From positions 367,910 to 431,909 of the forward strand of contig NZ_JACIDU010000001.1 of NCBI RefSeq assembly GCF_014196535.1: a stretch of 64,000 nt of DNA, written 5' to 3'. Position numbers and translations under genes: made by a program. Shown here piece after piece: positions 29,325-37,202 of this stretch; position 1 is the first letter of the stretch, and every line of letters starts with the position of its first letter. The notes beneath the pieces were generated by a model, which had not been told where the DNA came from, did not search any database, and saw only the letters and a program-made list of their open reading frames with translations. The stretch comes from Allorhizobium borbori. Lineage in GTDB: Bacteria > Pseudomonadota > Alphaproteobacteria > Rhizobiales > Rhizobiaceae.

Positions 29325-29507
29325 GACCGGCTTCTTTCTTACGCTTCAGCTTTGCGGAAAGAATGGTGAAGGCGCCGCATGGGGCAGGCCAGACCATTTT
29401 TCCTTACGTCGCACACCGGGCGCTGTAAAGCAGGCCTTCAGTCGACACCTGCGACGATGCCTCTGCGATAAATAAGCTGACGAAAAAAAGCAAGTTTTAA
29501 GTCGACT

Positions 29508-29526
29508 GCATAACTCATATTTATGC
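29508..29526. promoter_or_regulatory. Inverted repeat upstream of exbB
   Basis: GCATAA and TTATGC form a perfect inverted repeat with a 7-bp AT-rich spacer, in the gap between the ATP-grasp gene and exbB. It could be an iron-regulator site or part of an ATP-grasp 3' hairpin. It matches no Irr or RirA consensus I can recall with confidence. Confidence 0.3.
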
Positions 29527-29542
29527 GATCGCTCACCGGGGA

Positions 29543-30472
29543 TCAGGTCGCGGGCTCCAGCGTCCAGAGATCACCGAGGATACGATCATAGGCCGCTGGC
29601 TGATAATTTTCAAAGCCGCCGCCGGGATAGAGCGTCAATTCCCCGACATGAACCCAGTCGTCGCTGGCATAGAGATCGACACGGACGAAATCCAGATCCT
29701 CGCCCAGGCGTTCGGCCACGGAAAGCATCTCGTCGTAGCGTTTCGGGCGCTCGACCTCCTTGGGAAAGGGAGGCAGGTAATCCGCGTCGAGGAACGGCAT
29801 GCGCTTCCAGTCGCGGGAATAGAAGCATGAGTAACCCATGCCTTCATGCCGAATATCCACCTGCACGCAGAAAACCCGTCCGCCAAATGTGAAGAAGCGA
29901 TAATCCCAGGGAACGCCGCCATTGACGCTCAACATCTTCTCGATGACCACCTGCGGCTTGACCTGCGAATAGGCCCATTCGCGATTGTAATGGGCGTGAT
30001 CGAGTTTCAGCCAGTCCGGCACCGGGTTTTCCGCGATCAGCGCGTCGATATCCGCCTGATTATAGAGGAAACGGCCCTGCGCGCTCGCATGGGTCGGCTT
30101 GACCACGGCCGGCAGTTCGACTTTCGACCAGTCGACGGTCGCCAGATCGGTGCCGACCCAATAGGCGGGAACCGCATAGACCGCATCCAGTTTCTCGTCC
30201 ACATAAGCCTTGGCGGCCGCCTTGTCGACGAGCGTCGCATGAAGCGGATCGCGATCATGCAACTTGCGATATTGAACCTTTTCCGAGAATGTTTTCGGCT
30301 GGTCGAGATCCGGCCACAGGCCTTTGATGACGCGATATTTGACACGGAGGTAGGGCTTGTCGGGCAAGGGTGCAATGATGCGCCAGATCAGGTGATGAAA
30401 CTTCTCGCGAAACCTGCCATCCTGATAGCCAGGCATGAGAAAACTCTCCTGGCGGATCGAAACATCGCTCAT
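29543..30472 (-). CDS. TupA-like ATP-grasp protein, polysaccharide-associated
   Basis: A 309-residue protein of the TupA-like ATP-grasp family. I place the start at 30472 because GGAG lies 8 bp upstream; the frame stays open to 30550. The N-terminal half has PKTFSEKVQYRKLHDRDPLH and the ATP-binding VVKPTHASAQGRFLYN. The C-terminal catalytic region has DFVRVDLYASDDWVHVGELT and PGGGFE. Family members in surface-polysaccharide clusters are thought to attach amino acids or similar groups to sugars or teichuronopeptides. The divergent flippase and following glycosyltransferase support such a role. The exact ligation is unknown. Confidence 0.8.
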   Translation of the reverse strand: MSDVSIRQESFLMPGYQDGRFREKFHHLIWRIIAPLPDKPYLRVKYRVIKGLWPDLDQPKTFSEKVQYRKLHDRDPLHATLVDKAAAKAYVDEKLDAVYAVPAYWVGTDLATVDWSKVELPAVVKPTHASAQGRFLYNQADIDALIAENPVPDWLKLDHAHYNREWAYSQVKPQVVIEKMLSVNGGVPWDYRFFTFGGRVFCVQVDIRHEGMGYSCFYSRDWKRMPFLDADYLPPFPKEVERPKRYDEMLSVAERLGEDLDFVRVDLYASDDWVHVGELTLYPGGGFENYQPAAYDRILGDLWTLEPAT

Positions 30473-30603
30473 GATATGGTCTCCGTAGCTGGATCGCGCC
30501 CGCTCTTTCCGCGCCGACCCCCATGCGGAGCGCCTTTCGCCCCACGCCAAGATGCGCTCCTTTCTTTAATCGAGCGTTACCTTATTTCCCCTAAAACGCG
30601 AGA

Positions 30604-32103
30604 ATGGGTACCGTACTGAAATCCTCGCTCCTCAATCTGACCGCGACACTGGTGTCATTGCTGGCCGGCTTTGCTGTCAGCATTCTCAATGCCAGGTTGC
30701 TGGGGCCCGAGGGATCCGGGCTTGCCGCCTTTGCCCTGTGGTTCGCGACCTCGGCCTCGGCACTGGCCGATCGCGGCATGCCCCAGACGATGCTGCGGTC
30801 GCTCGGCACCCACGAGGACAATCCGGCCGCCCCCTGGCAGGCGACAGTGCGCGCCGCCTTTTCATTGTTCATCCGCCCCGTTTTCGCCGCAGCGCTCGCA
30901 ACCGCCGCCTACAGTCTCTGGGCGACCTTTGAGAACGGGCCGGAGCGGGGTCTTTTCTGGGCTGCGGCACTCCTTCTCTTTCTCTGCTATGCCTTCTTCA
31001 CCTTCACCACGGCAGCAGCGCGCGGGCGGGGAAACTTTCGCGAAACCGCGGTCAACACGGTCTCGGGCAGCCTGCTTCAGCTTCCCTTCATAGTCGCCGG
31101 CGCGCATTTCCTGGGGGCGGCCGGTGCGGTCGCCGGCATGGCGGTACGGTTCGTGCCGCAGCTTTTCAATCTCCACCGCTATGTCGATCTTTCGCTGCGG
31201 CCAGAACCCGCGCGGCTGACATCGGAAATGCGCCGCTATGCCCGGCAGATGTGGCTGAGTGACCTCATCGATGTCGTTATCATGACCCGCGTCGAACTGG
31301 CGCTGCTTGGGCTGTTCTTCTCCTCCACGGATATGGGATATTTTGCCGCCGCCGCCGTCTTCGCCGGGCTGGTCGGGCAGTTCGCGCTGCAGCTTTCACC
31401 GGCACTCATCGTCGGCTTCTCGACTATCGAGGAGGCCGGAGATACCCGCGCCCGGCTCTTCGCCAACGCCATGCGCTTTACCGCCCTCGGCATCTTTCCC
31501 GTCGCTTTTGGCGGTGCGGCGATCATCCAGCAGCTTCTGCCGCTGGCCTTCGGCGAGGCATTCGCACCTGCCGGCTCCGCCGCGGCGATCCTGCTCATAG
31601 CCTCCGCCATTACCGGGATCGCCGTCATACCCTGGGCGTTCCTTGCTGCAACGGGCGGCAGCGGCAGCCTCCTGCACATCATGACCAGCAGCGCCATCGT
31701 TACCGTTGCACTGCTGACGGGGGGGATCTTTCTCGCTGGCCTGAAAGGCGCTGCCATCGCCCGCATGCTGGCCGAATGCCTGACCCTCGCCATGCTTATC
31801 CTCGCAATCCGCAAGCGAACCAGGCTCACCATTCCCTATGTCACACTCTTCAAGGCTATGCTGGCGGCGGCTACCTGCGGCTTCACCGCCCATCTTGCAG
31901 TCAGGACACTGGATGGCTGGGCCGGCATCACAGTCGGGATCGTTGCCGGCGCTCTTACCTATCCCCTTGCCCTGAGGGGGTTCCGGCTGGTTTTGGACGC
32001 CGATACCGCCGCGCTCTTCGACAGTCCGGTGGCGCAACGACTGCCGCACCGCGTCCGCTCCATCCTGGCGGCCACACTTCATTTGGTGTCTGTCCGGGCC
32101 TAA
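30604..32103 (+). CDS. Polysaccharide flippase (Wzx/MATE-like)
   Basis: A 499-residue integral membrane protein with about 12-14 hydrophobic segments and the polysaccharide-biosynthesis/oligosaccharide-flippase pattern at the N-terminus (LNLTATLVSLLAGFAVSI then ARLLGPEGSGLAAFA). It would move a lipid-linked glycan across the inner membrane. The ribosome-binding site is weak. A GumK-like glycosyltransferase gene follows 68 bp later on the same strand, and a TupA-like gene is divergent, so these three form a small surface-glycan group. No polymerase or chain-length regulator is present in the window. Confidence 0.85.
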   Translation: MGTVLKSSLLNLTATLVSLLAGFAVSILNARLLGPEGSGLAAFALWFATSASALADRGMPQTMLRSLGTHEDNPAAPWQATVRAAFSLFIRPVFAAALATAAYSLWATFENGPERGLFWAAALLLFLCYAFFTFTTAAARGRGNFRETAVNTVSGSLLQLPFIVAGAHFLGAAGAVAGMAVRFVPQLFNLHRYVDLSLRPEPARLTSEMRRYARQMWLSDLIDVVIMTRVELALLGLFFSSTDMGYFAAAAVFAGLVGQFALQLSPALIVGFSTIEEAGDTRARLFANAMRFTALGIFPVAFGGAAIIQQLLPLAFGEAFAPAGSAAAILLIASAITGIAVIPWAFLAATGGSGSLLHIMTSSAIVTVALLTGGIFLAGLKGAAIARMLAECLTLAMLILAIRKRTRLTIPYVTLFKAMLAAATCGFTAHLAVRTLDGWAGITVGIVAGALTYPLALRGFRLVLDADTAALFDSPVAQRLPHRVRSILAATLHLVSVRA

Positions 32104-32171
32104 GGTCGCTTCGACCTGCAGTTGCCCGACCTGCCATCTTGAATAAATATTAACGCTCCGGGGACCAGTTT

Positions 32172-33368
32172 GTGGCCCTACCCATTTATTTCAGAAGCCC
32201 CCTAAGCGCGCTCATGTCACTCGTTACAGACGATTCCCCAGATTGCGGCAAACCGAGAAAGATCGTCGTGCTGACATCACACGTCTTTCTTCCGAGCTTC
32301 CGCAAGGCGAGCGTCCACTTCGTCAGCCGGAACTGGGCTGAACTCGGGCATGACGTGACATTCGTAACGGTCGGACATAGCTGGCTCAGTCTTTTCAAGC
32401 AGCCGAAACGCCTCAAAGCGCTTGGAATCGATCAAAGAAACCGTTTTTCCACGATCGAGCCCGGACTTCGGGCAGGCGCCTACATCCCGTTCCTTCACGC
32501 TTTCAGCACCCGAAACGCTCTGGCGAACCGGCTTATCAAGCCTATTTTCCGGCTTTATGGCGCCCATCTGCCGCGCTTTGTGCGGGAAGCAATTGCCGAA
32601 GCGGACGTGCTGGTGTTCGAAAGCGGCACAGCGATCACCTTTTTCGGCCTCGCGCATCGGCTGAACAAGACGGCAAAAACCATCTATTTTTGCCGCGACC
32701 TGCTGTCCAGCATCGGCACCGCACCGATTCTGCAGGAGACGGAACAGCGGCTGATCGGCATGTTCGATTCGGTCTGCGTGCCTTCCCGGCGGCTCGGACA
32801 GTTGCTTCCACCCGGAGGTAACGTCAATGTGATCGCTCAGGGCGTTGAGACAAAGCTGTTCGACAACGCGACCCAGTCTCCCTATGCACCGGGCACGCGC
32901 AACGCGGTCGCAGTGGGTGACATGCTGTTTGACCAGCCATCCGTGGCCGCCATGGCTGCCGCCGCACCTGACGTGACGTTCCACCTTTTCGGCATTTACT
33001 GGCAAGGTGAGGTCCCGCCGAATATCCGGATTTACGGCGAACGTGCTTTCGAGACCATCGTTGCCTATATCCGCCATGCGGACTTTGGCCTGGCGCCCTA
33101 TCGCCTGTCGGAGAACGAGGTCTATCTGGCCGAATCAAGCCTCAAGCTGCTCCAATACGCCTATTGCCGTCTGCCGGTCATGCTTCCGAACCTCATTCCC
33201 GCCACACGCGGCAACGAGGTCATCTATTCGCTGAACGAACCGAACGACTGGGCGGCCAAGATTACCGAAGCGCTTTCCATGCCTCGCAGCGAGAGCTTTG
33301 CGAAAAGCATCATGACGTGGAAAGGCATTGCAGCCGCAACGCTCGCCACCGTGGAGCCGAGGGGCTGA
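32172..33368 (+). CDS. GumK-like glycosyltransferase
   Basis: A 398-residue GT-B-type glycosyltransferase. The N-terminal domain opens with a beta strand and KIVVLTSHVFLPSFRKASVH (about residues 29-48), then HDVTFVTVGHSWLS, which resembles the GumK glucuronosyltransferase N-terminal domain. The C-terminal nucleotide-sugar domain includes FGLAPYRLSENEVYLAESS with the acidic donor-binding residues. The start is uncertain: GTG at 32172 has GGGGA 8 bp upstream, while ATG at 32214 lacks a clear site. It follows the flippase and probably adds a sugar to the same glycan. It is followed by the terminator hairpin of the opposite-strand small RNA. Confidence 0.8.
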   Translation: MALPIYFRSPLSALMSLVTDDSPDCGKPRKIVVLTSHVFLPSFRKASVHFVSRNWAELGHDVTFVTVGHSWLSLFKQPKRLKALGIDQRNRFSTIEPGLRAGAYIPFLHAFSTRNALANRLIKPIFRLYGAHLPRFVREAIAEADVLVFESGTAITFFGLAHRLNKTAKTIYFCRDLLSSIGTAPILQETEQRLIGMFDSVCVPSRRLGQLLPPGGNVNVIAQGVETKLFDNATQSPYAPGTRNAVAVGDMLFDQPSVAAMAAAAPDVTFHLFGIYWQGEVPPNIRIYGERAFETIVAYIRHADFGLAPYRLSENEVYLAESSLKLLQYAYCRLPVMLPNLIPATRGNEVIYSLNEPNDWAAKITEALSMPRSESFAKSIMTWKGIAAATLATVEPRG

Positions 33369-33414
33369 AGCCGAGCCCGACAGGCGGCGAACGAGATCAA
33401 TATCGAAATCCGGA

Positions 33415-33536
33415 AAACAAAAAAGCCTGACGCGGGAGGAGGTGCGTCAGGCTTTGATTGTATCGGCAACTGGGAGGAGGAGGAGTGTTGCCGATCAGAT
33501 CCCAGGGCGCTGGGAGGAGGAGTGCGCCGCTGCGAT
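33415..33536 (-). ncRNA. Three-hairpin small RNA with CCUCCUCCC anti-Shine-Dalgarno loops (cuckoo/CcsR-like)
   Basis: Read on the minus strand, three successive stem-loops each expose a C/U-rich loop complementary to a ribosome-binding site. Hairpin 1: stem 33524-33528 with 33506-33510, loop ACUCCUCCUCCCA. Hairpin 2: a 9-bp stem 33487-33495 with 33462-33470, loop ACUCCUCCUCCUCCCA. Hairpin 3: a 12-bp stem 33444-33455 with 33422-33433, loop ACCUCCUCCC, followed by TTTTTT, so it is also the terminator. A promoter-like pair lies just upstream. CCUCCUCCC-loop RNAs are known in alphaproteobacteria (CcsR RNAs of Rhodobacter and the computationally defined cuckoo family), often stress-induced. The 5' end is estimated. 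I see no supported coding frame here. Confidence 0.8.
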
Positions 33537-33542
33537 GGCTGA

Positions 33543-33571
33543 GTTATAGCTGATTTCCTTGGCGCTCAAAG
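33543..33571 (-). promoter_or_regulatory. Promoter of the CCUCCUCCC small RNA
   Basis: On the minus strand CTTTGA (33566-33571) and TATAAC (33543-33548) are spaced 17 bp, predicting transcription from about 33536. The elements fit a sigma-70 or alphaproteobacterial RpoH-like promoter. Sequence alone does not separate these. Confidence 0.5.
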
Positions 33572-33648
33572 CATGCTCTGCGCAACGCAGCGATGCAAAA
33601 ATGCATATCTGCAAACCCCCCAAAACCGCCATGCATGGAACGCACGGT

Positions 33649-34149
33649 TTAAATCGTTTCGTACACGTCGAGAGGGTCTGCAACGAGCAGCCGATCTGCC
33701 ATTTCCTGCTTGAGCCAGGTCAGGCGTTCTTCCTCTTCCGGTGTTCTTTCCGGCTTTCTTCCGAGCAAAATGAACTCGTCCCGCACATGCCCTTCACGGA
33801 TTTTCAGCGTAATGCACGCGTTTCGGTAACTTAATTCGAAGACGTAGCGCATCAGTGTTTCGCCACGTTCGGGTATTTCCAGGCTTGCGTCGATTGCATA
33901 GCGATCTTCGATCACCGCCCGCGTGACCATCTCGAAGGCATCGCGGGCACCTGGACCGCGGAAGGCCGTGCGCACTGAAATCTCCCGCCTTTCGGGCGGG
34001 GCCTCGGGTGAAAGCAGCGGAAAGGCCCGCTGCATCACCTTGAAGCCATGCGCCACACCGCCCGGAAAGCCGAAACCGTGATAGCGAAGGAGGTCATCGA
34101 AGCCGTATTCGAGGAGCTTCCCATTTTCGAGAACGCGGATCACCGTCAT
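33649..34149 (-). CDS. FmdE-like protein of the six-gene ABC cassette
   Basis: A 166-residue cytoplasmic protein that I can only place loosely. The segment around residues 22-60 (LLRYHGFGFPGGVAHGFKVM) resembles the HGH-x-CPG region of FmdE/FwdE-like proteins, but without the cysteine. The C-terminus is charged and helical. FmdE-like proteins occur in several metal- or cofactor-related contexts besides formylmethanofuran dehydrogenase. It is the last gene of a minus-strand run and its ATG overlaps the previous stop by 4 nt. It has no signal peptide or membrane segment. The function is unknown. Confidence 0.6.
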   Translation of the reverse strand: MTVIRVLENGKLLEYGFDDLLRYHGFGFPGGVAHGFKVMQRAFPLLSPEAPPERREISVRTAFRGPGARDAFEMVTRAVIEDRYAIDASLEIPERGETLMRYVFELSYRNACITLKIREGHVRDEFILLGRKPERTPEEEERLTWLKQEMADRLLVADPLDVYETI

Positions 34150-34766
34150 GCAGAGGCTCCCTTGTCGAGCGTTTCGCGCATCCAGGGCAGAAAGCCATCG
34201 AGGAAGCGGGTGGTGGCTGGCATGAAATGCGAGCCGTGATGGAACATCGGGTCAAGACTGGTGATAACCATGCGTCCGCCGGTCGTGACCTCATCGATAT
34301 AGAGGATCGGCCTGCCTTCGCCATTGACGGCCAGCACCTCCACCCCGTCCGGCGGATCGAACCAGCCGTGCAGGTGCCAGGTTATGTCGCCCTCGCCGAT
34401 ATGGCTGAAGAGCGAATGACCGGGCGAGGCGATCCGCACGCCAAGATCGGCGCCGGGTTCCAGCCACCACCACCAGTTCGTCGGCTGCGGCGTGAAGCGG
34501 ATGCCGGGCAGGAACGCCTCACAGGCGGTTTCGCCGGTGGCGATGATCGTGCCGCCCTGGTCGAGATAGGCACGAAGCCGCTCCTTGTGTTCGATCATGC
34601 GGTCGGCGGGCGTGCGGCAGGGTACGAAGACGACATCGAAGGTCGCGAGATCAACCGTCGCCAGATCTTCGGGACGCACGAGCCGGTCGAAATAGCCGGC
34701 GTAACGCGGTCCTTCCAGCGATTCGATGTGGTAGGCGGCACCCGGGTGAATGGCCAGAACGCTCAT
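34146..34766 (-). CDS. Amidotransferase-fold (ThuA/GATase1-like) protein, second copy
   Basis: A 206-residue protein with the alternating strand/helix pattern of class-I glutamine-amidotransferase-like folds (FDVVFVPCRTPAD, GGTIIATGETACEAF, GGRMVITSLDPMFHHG). The nucleophile elbow expected as G-x-C-x-G reads ATGETAC, so ordinary glutaminase chemistry is unlikely. A tryptophan run (NWWWWLEPG) is striking. Its start overlaps the previous gene by one base (TGATG) and its stop overlaps the FmdE-like gene by 4 nt. It looks like a diverged paralogue of the preceding gene product (both start M-x-VL and have a late Trp-rich block). It may bind the imported ligand. The role is unknown. Confidence 0.6.
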   Translation of the reverse strand: MSVLAIHPGAAYHIESLEGPRYAGYFDRLVRPEDLATVDLATFDVVFVPCRTPADRMIEHKERLRAYLDQGGTIIATGETACEAFLPGIRFTPQPTNWWWWLEPGADLGVRIASPGHSLFSHIGEGDITWHLHGWFDPPDGVEVLAVNGEGRPILYIDEVTTGGRMVITSLDPMFHHGSHFMPATTRFLDGFLPWMRETLDKGASA

Positions 34767-35380
34767 CAGTTCAACTCCCCGTTTACCCAGGCGACAGCAC
34801 GGTCGGCCAGTTCCTGCTTCAGGGCGGCATCGTCGCCGCAGGCCCAGAATTCATTGCCGGCATGACAAAGCACTTCGCCACCCTGCGGACGGGCCCAGAC
34901 CCAGTCCACCGGCGTGCGCGCCGCGCCCAGCGCATTGATGACGCGCGCGCCTTCGGGCGGCGGATTGTGGCCGCGCCCGTAAAAGCCGGCGACACCCCTG
35001 TTCGTTTCCAGCGCCTTCTGGTCGAGGCCGGCAAAGACCGGATGGTCGTAAAGCCGGATCTGTTCGAAATCCGCCCGCTTCGGCATGGCAATCGGCTGGA
35101 ACACGGAAAGCTCGGGCAGGATCGGGCGCAGGATATGGCCATTCAGGATCCAGCGCCCGCCGCGATCGAGCAGTGCTTTCACGGCGCCGTGAAAGCGCTG
35201 GAAGCCGATCTGGTCAAGGTGGGTGGATGTGATGAGGCCCGTCGCCGTGGCGAAATGCGCTTCAGTCAGCGCCATTTCACGAACCGGACACACCGTGCCG
35301 GCCTCGATGTGGCGGCTGAACAGTGCGCCACCCATGGTGAATGGCGCCTGATAATGGGATTGGATCATGAGAACGGTCAT
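34766..35380 (-). CDS. Amidotransferase-fold (ThuA/GATase1-like) protein, first copy
   Basis: A 204-residue cytoplasmic protein. Fold-level features are an N-terminal strand (TVLMIQSHYQAPF), a conserved-looking GGRWILNGHILRP, where an amidotransferase nucleophile would be expected but Asn-Gly-His is found, and a C-terminal GGEVLCHAGNEFWACGDD. It overlaps the ABC ATPase gene by 4 nt and the next amidotransferase-like gene by one base. By context it serves the importer, for instance by handling or trimming a metal chelate or cofactor. This is inference, and I do not recognise the family by name. Confidence 0.6.
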   Translation of the reverse strand: MTVLMIQSHYQAPFTMGGALFSRHIEAGTVCPVREMALTEAHFATATGLITSTHLDQIGFQRFHGAVKALLDRGGRWILNGHILRPILPELSVFQPIAMPKRADFEQIRLYDHPVFAGLDQKALETNRGVAGFYGRGHNPPPEGARVINALGAARTPVDWVWARPQGGEVLCHAGNEFWACGDDAALKQELADRAVAWVNGELN

Positions 35381-36135
35381 GCGGCTTTCATTCCTGCAAA
35401 GGCGGGCAGAACGGCGCGATGAAGCACGCCATCCGGCCCGGTGAGATCGACGAGGCGCATCGCCACCCCGTAGAGGCGTTCGAGATTGTCTGGCGTCAGC
35501 ACCTCCTCCACCGGCCCAAACAGCGGATGGGCGCCGGGCATCATCAGAAGCGCATCGTCTGCCACCGTCAGTGCATGGTTCGGGTCGTGCGTGGTGAAGA
35601 CGATGGCCCTGTCGCGCGGAGCGCGAAGCTGGCCGAGCAGCGCCAGAAGACGGTGCTGGTTGGCGAGATCGAGCGCCGCAGCCGGCTCATCGAGAACCAG
35701 TACATCCGAGCCCGTGGCAAGTGCGCGAGCCAGCAGTACGAGCTGTCGCTCTCCGCCCGAGAGTCGGTCGAAATAGGCACTTTCGAATCGCAGCGCCCCT
35801 GTCTTGTCCAAAGCCGCGCGCGCGACGGCGAAATCCTCGGGACCCGGCTGCCGAAACAGGCCGAGCCTAGCGGCGCGGCCCATGATGACCACATCCAGTA
35901 CCCTGTAGCGCTGGCTGTAGGACGCCGATTGCGGTACGTAACCGACAATCTTCGGCGCCAGACGCCGGCCGGCATTCAGCGCCTGAAAGCCGAGCATGGC
36001 CTTGAGCGTCGTGGTCTTGCCGCGCCCGTTCGGTCCGAGAATGGCAAGCGAGCGGCCCCGCGGCACGGAAAAGCTCATGGTCTCGACAATGACCCGCTCG
36101 CCGAAGCGGATCGTGACACCTTCCAGACCTATCAT
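35377..36135 (-). CDS. ABC transporter ATP-binding protein, FepC/BtuD type
   Basis: A 252-residue ATPase for a FecCD-type importer. Walker A is GPNGRGKT, signature LSGGERQ, Walker B VLVLDEPAAALD, and the switch histidine sits in TTHDPNHAL. It resembles iron-siderophore, haem and cobalamin importer ATPases. It overlaps the permease gene (36132-36135) and the downstream amidotransferase-like gene (35377-35380), so all three are translationally coupled. Confidence 0.88.
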   Translation of the reverse strand: MIGLEGVTIRFGERVIVETMSFSVPRGRSLAILGPNGRGKTTTLKAMLGFQALNAGRRLAPKIVGYVPQSASYSQRYRVLDVVIMGRAARLGLFRQPGPEDFAVARAALDKTGALRFESAYFDRLSGGERQLVLLARALATGSDVLVLDEPAAALDLANQHRLLALLGQLRAPRDRAIVFTTHDPNHALTVADDALLMMPGAHPLFGPVEEVLTPDNLERLYGVAMRLVDLTGPDGVLHRAVLPAFAGMKAA

Positions 36136-37202
36136 TCGCTGTTCCTTTCGCGGTAATGGCGGCGCAGCAACACGGCAAAAACCGGCGCTCCAACCAGCGC
36201 GGTGATCACGCCGAGCGGAATTTCAGCGGCGGTCACGGTACGGGCCAACGTATCGATCACCACCATGAAGGCGCCGCCCAGCAGGGCCGAAGCTGGCAGC
36301 AACACGCGATGATCGTGACCGGCGACAAGGCGCGCGGCGTGCGGAATGACGATGCCGACCCAGCCGATGATGCCGGAAACGGCGACCTGACTGCCAACGA
36401 TGACGGCAATCGCCGCAAAGACCAGCCAGCGTTCGCGTTCTGTGCGAACACCGAGACTGCGGGCTTCCGCCTCTTCCAGCGACAGGAGATTGAGCCGGAA
36501 ACGCAGGCTCCAGAGCAGAACGAGACCACCAGCCAGACCTGGCAGCGCGGTAAGGAACCGCTCCCAGGTGGCGGAGGCAAACGAACCCATCAGCCAATAG
36601 ACGATGGCCGGCAACGAAGTATTCGGATCGGCCACGAATTGCAGGAGCGAGACGACAGCCGCGAACATCGAACTGACGACGAGGCCGGAGAGAATGACGG
36701 TAACGGTTTCCGAACGCCCATCGATGCGCGACAGGAAGCCGACCAGCGCAAGGCCGGCAAGACCCGTGGAAAACACCAGCGCGATCAGCGGTCCGCCCCA
36801 GATGCCCAGCATGATGCCGAGCGCACCACCGAAGGCCGCCCCTTGCGAGATGCCGAGAATATCCGGCGAGACCAGCGGATTACGGAAAACGCCCTGAAGT
36901 GCCGCTCCGCAGATGGCAAGCCCGGCACCGGCCAGCGCCGCCAGAAGCACGCGCGGCGCCCGCACGAGAAGCACGATGCGCTCGTCCATACCCGTCAGCG
37001 TCCGAGAAGGGTCCACCACCCCATGCCAGACGAGTTCGAGAACCCGCAGCGGCGCAACGCTGAAACGGCCGGCACCGATGCCGATAATCAATGCGATGAC
37101 GAGGCATGCGGCCAACACCGCGAAAATCGCGGTGTTGCGCACCAGACCGGCACCCTGAATGGCTCCCGGCTGCCGTTCGGAAAGCGCATCGACCATGATC
37201 AC
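36132..37202 (-). CDS. FecCD-family ABC transporter permease
   Basis: A 356-residue permease with about ten membrane helices and the FecCD landmarks ALAGAGLAICGAALQGVFRNPL, split here as ALAGAGLAICGAAL and QGVFRNPLVSPDILGIS, plus GIIGWVGIVIPHAARL near the C-terminus. The start is GTG at 37202, which overlaps the binding-protein stop as GTGA; ATG at 37196 is an alternative. The ligand class is metal chelates, haem or corrinoids. Confidence 0.9.
   Translation of the reverse strand: MIMVDALSERQPGAIQGAGLVRNTAIFAVLAACLVIALIIGIGAGRFSVAPLRVLELVWHGVVDPSRTLTGMDERIVLLVRAPRVLLAALAGAGLAICGAALQGVFRNPLVSPDILGISQGAAFGGALGIMLGIWGGPLIALVFSTGLAGLALVGFLSRIDGRSETVTVILSGLVVSSMFAAVVSLLQFVADPNTSLPAIVYWLMGSFASATWERFLTALPGLAGGLVLLWSLRFRLNLLSLEEAEARSLGVRTERERWLVFAAIAVIVGSQVAVSGIIGWVGIVIPHAARLVAGHDHRVLLPASALLGGAFMVVIDTLARTVTAAEIPLGVITALVGAPVFAVLLRRHYRERNSE

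Noticed and set aside
33495..33683. 62-codon minus-strand frame overlapping the small RNA
   Set aside because: It runs through the promoter and hairpins of the RNA and overlaps the FmdE-like gene end. No ribosome-binding site or family feature.
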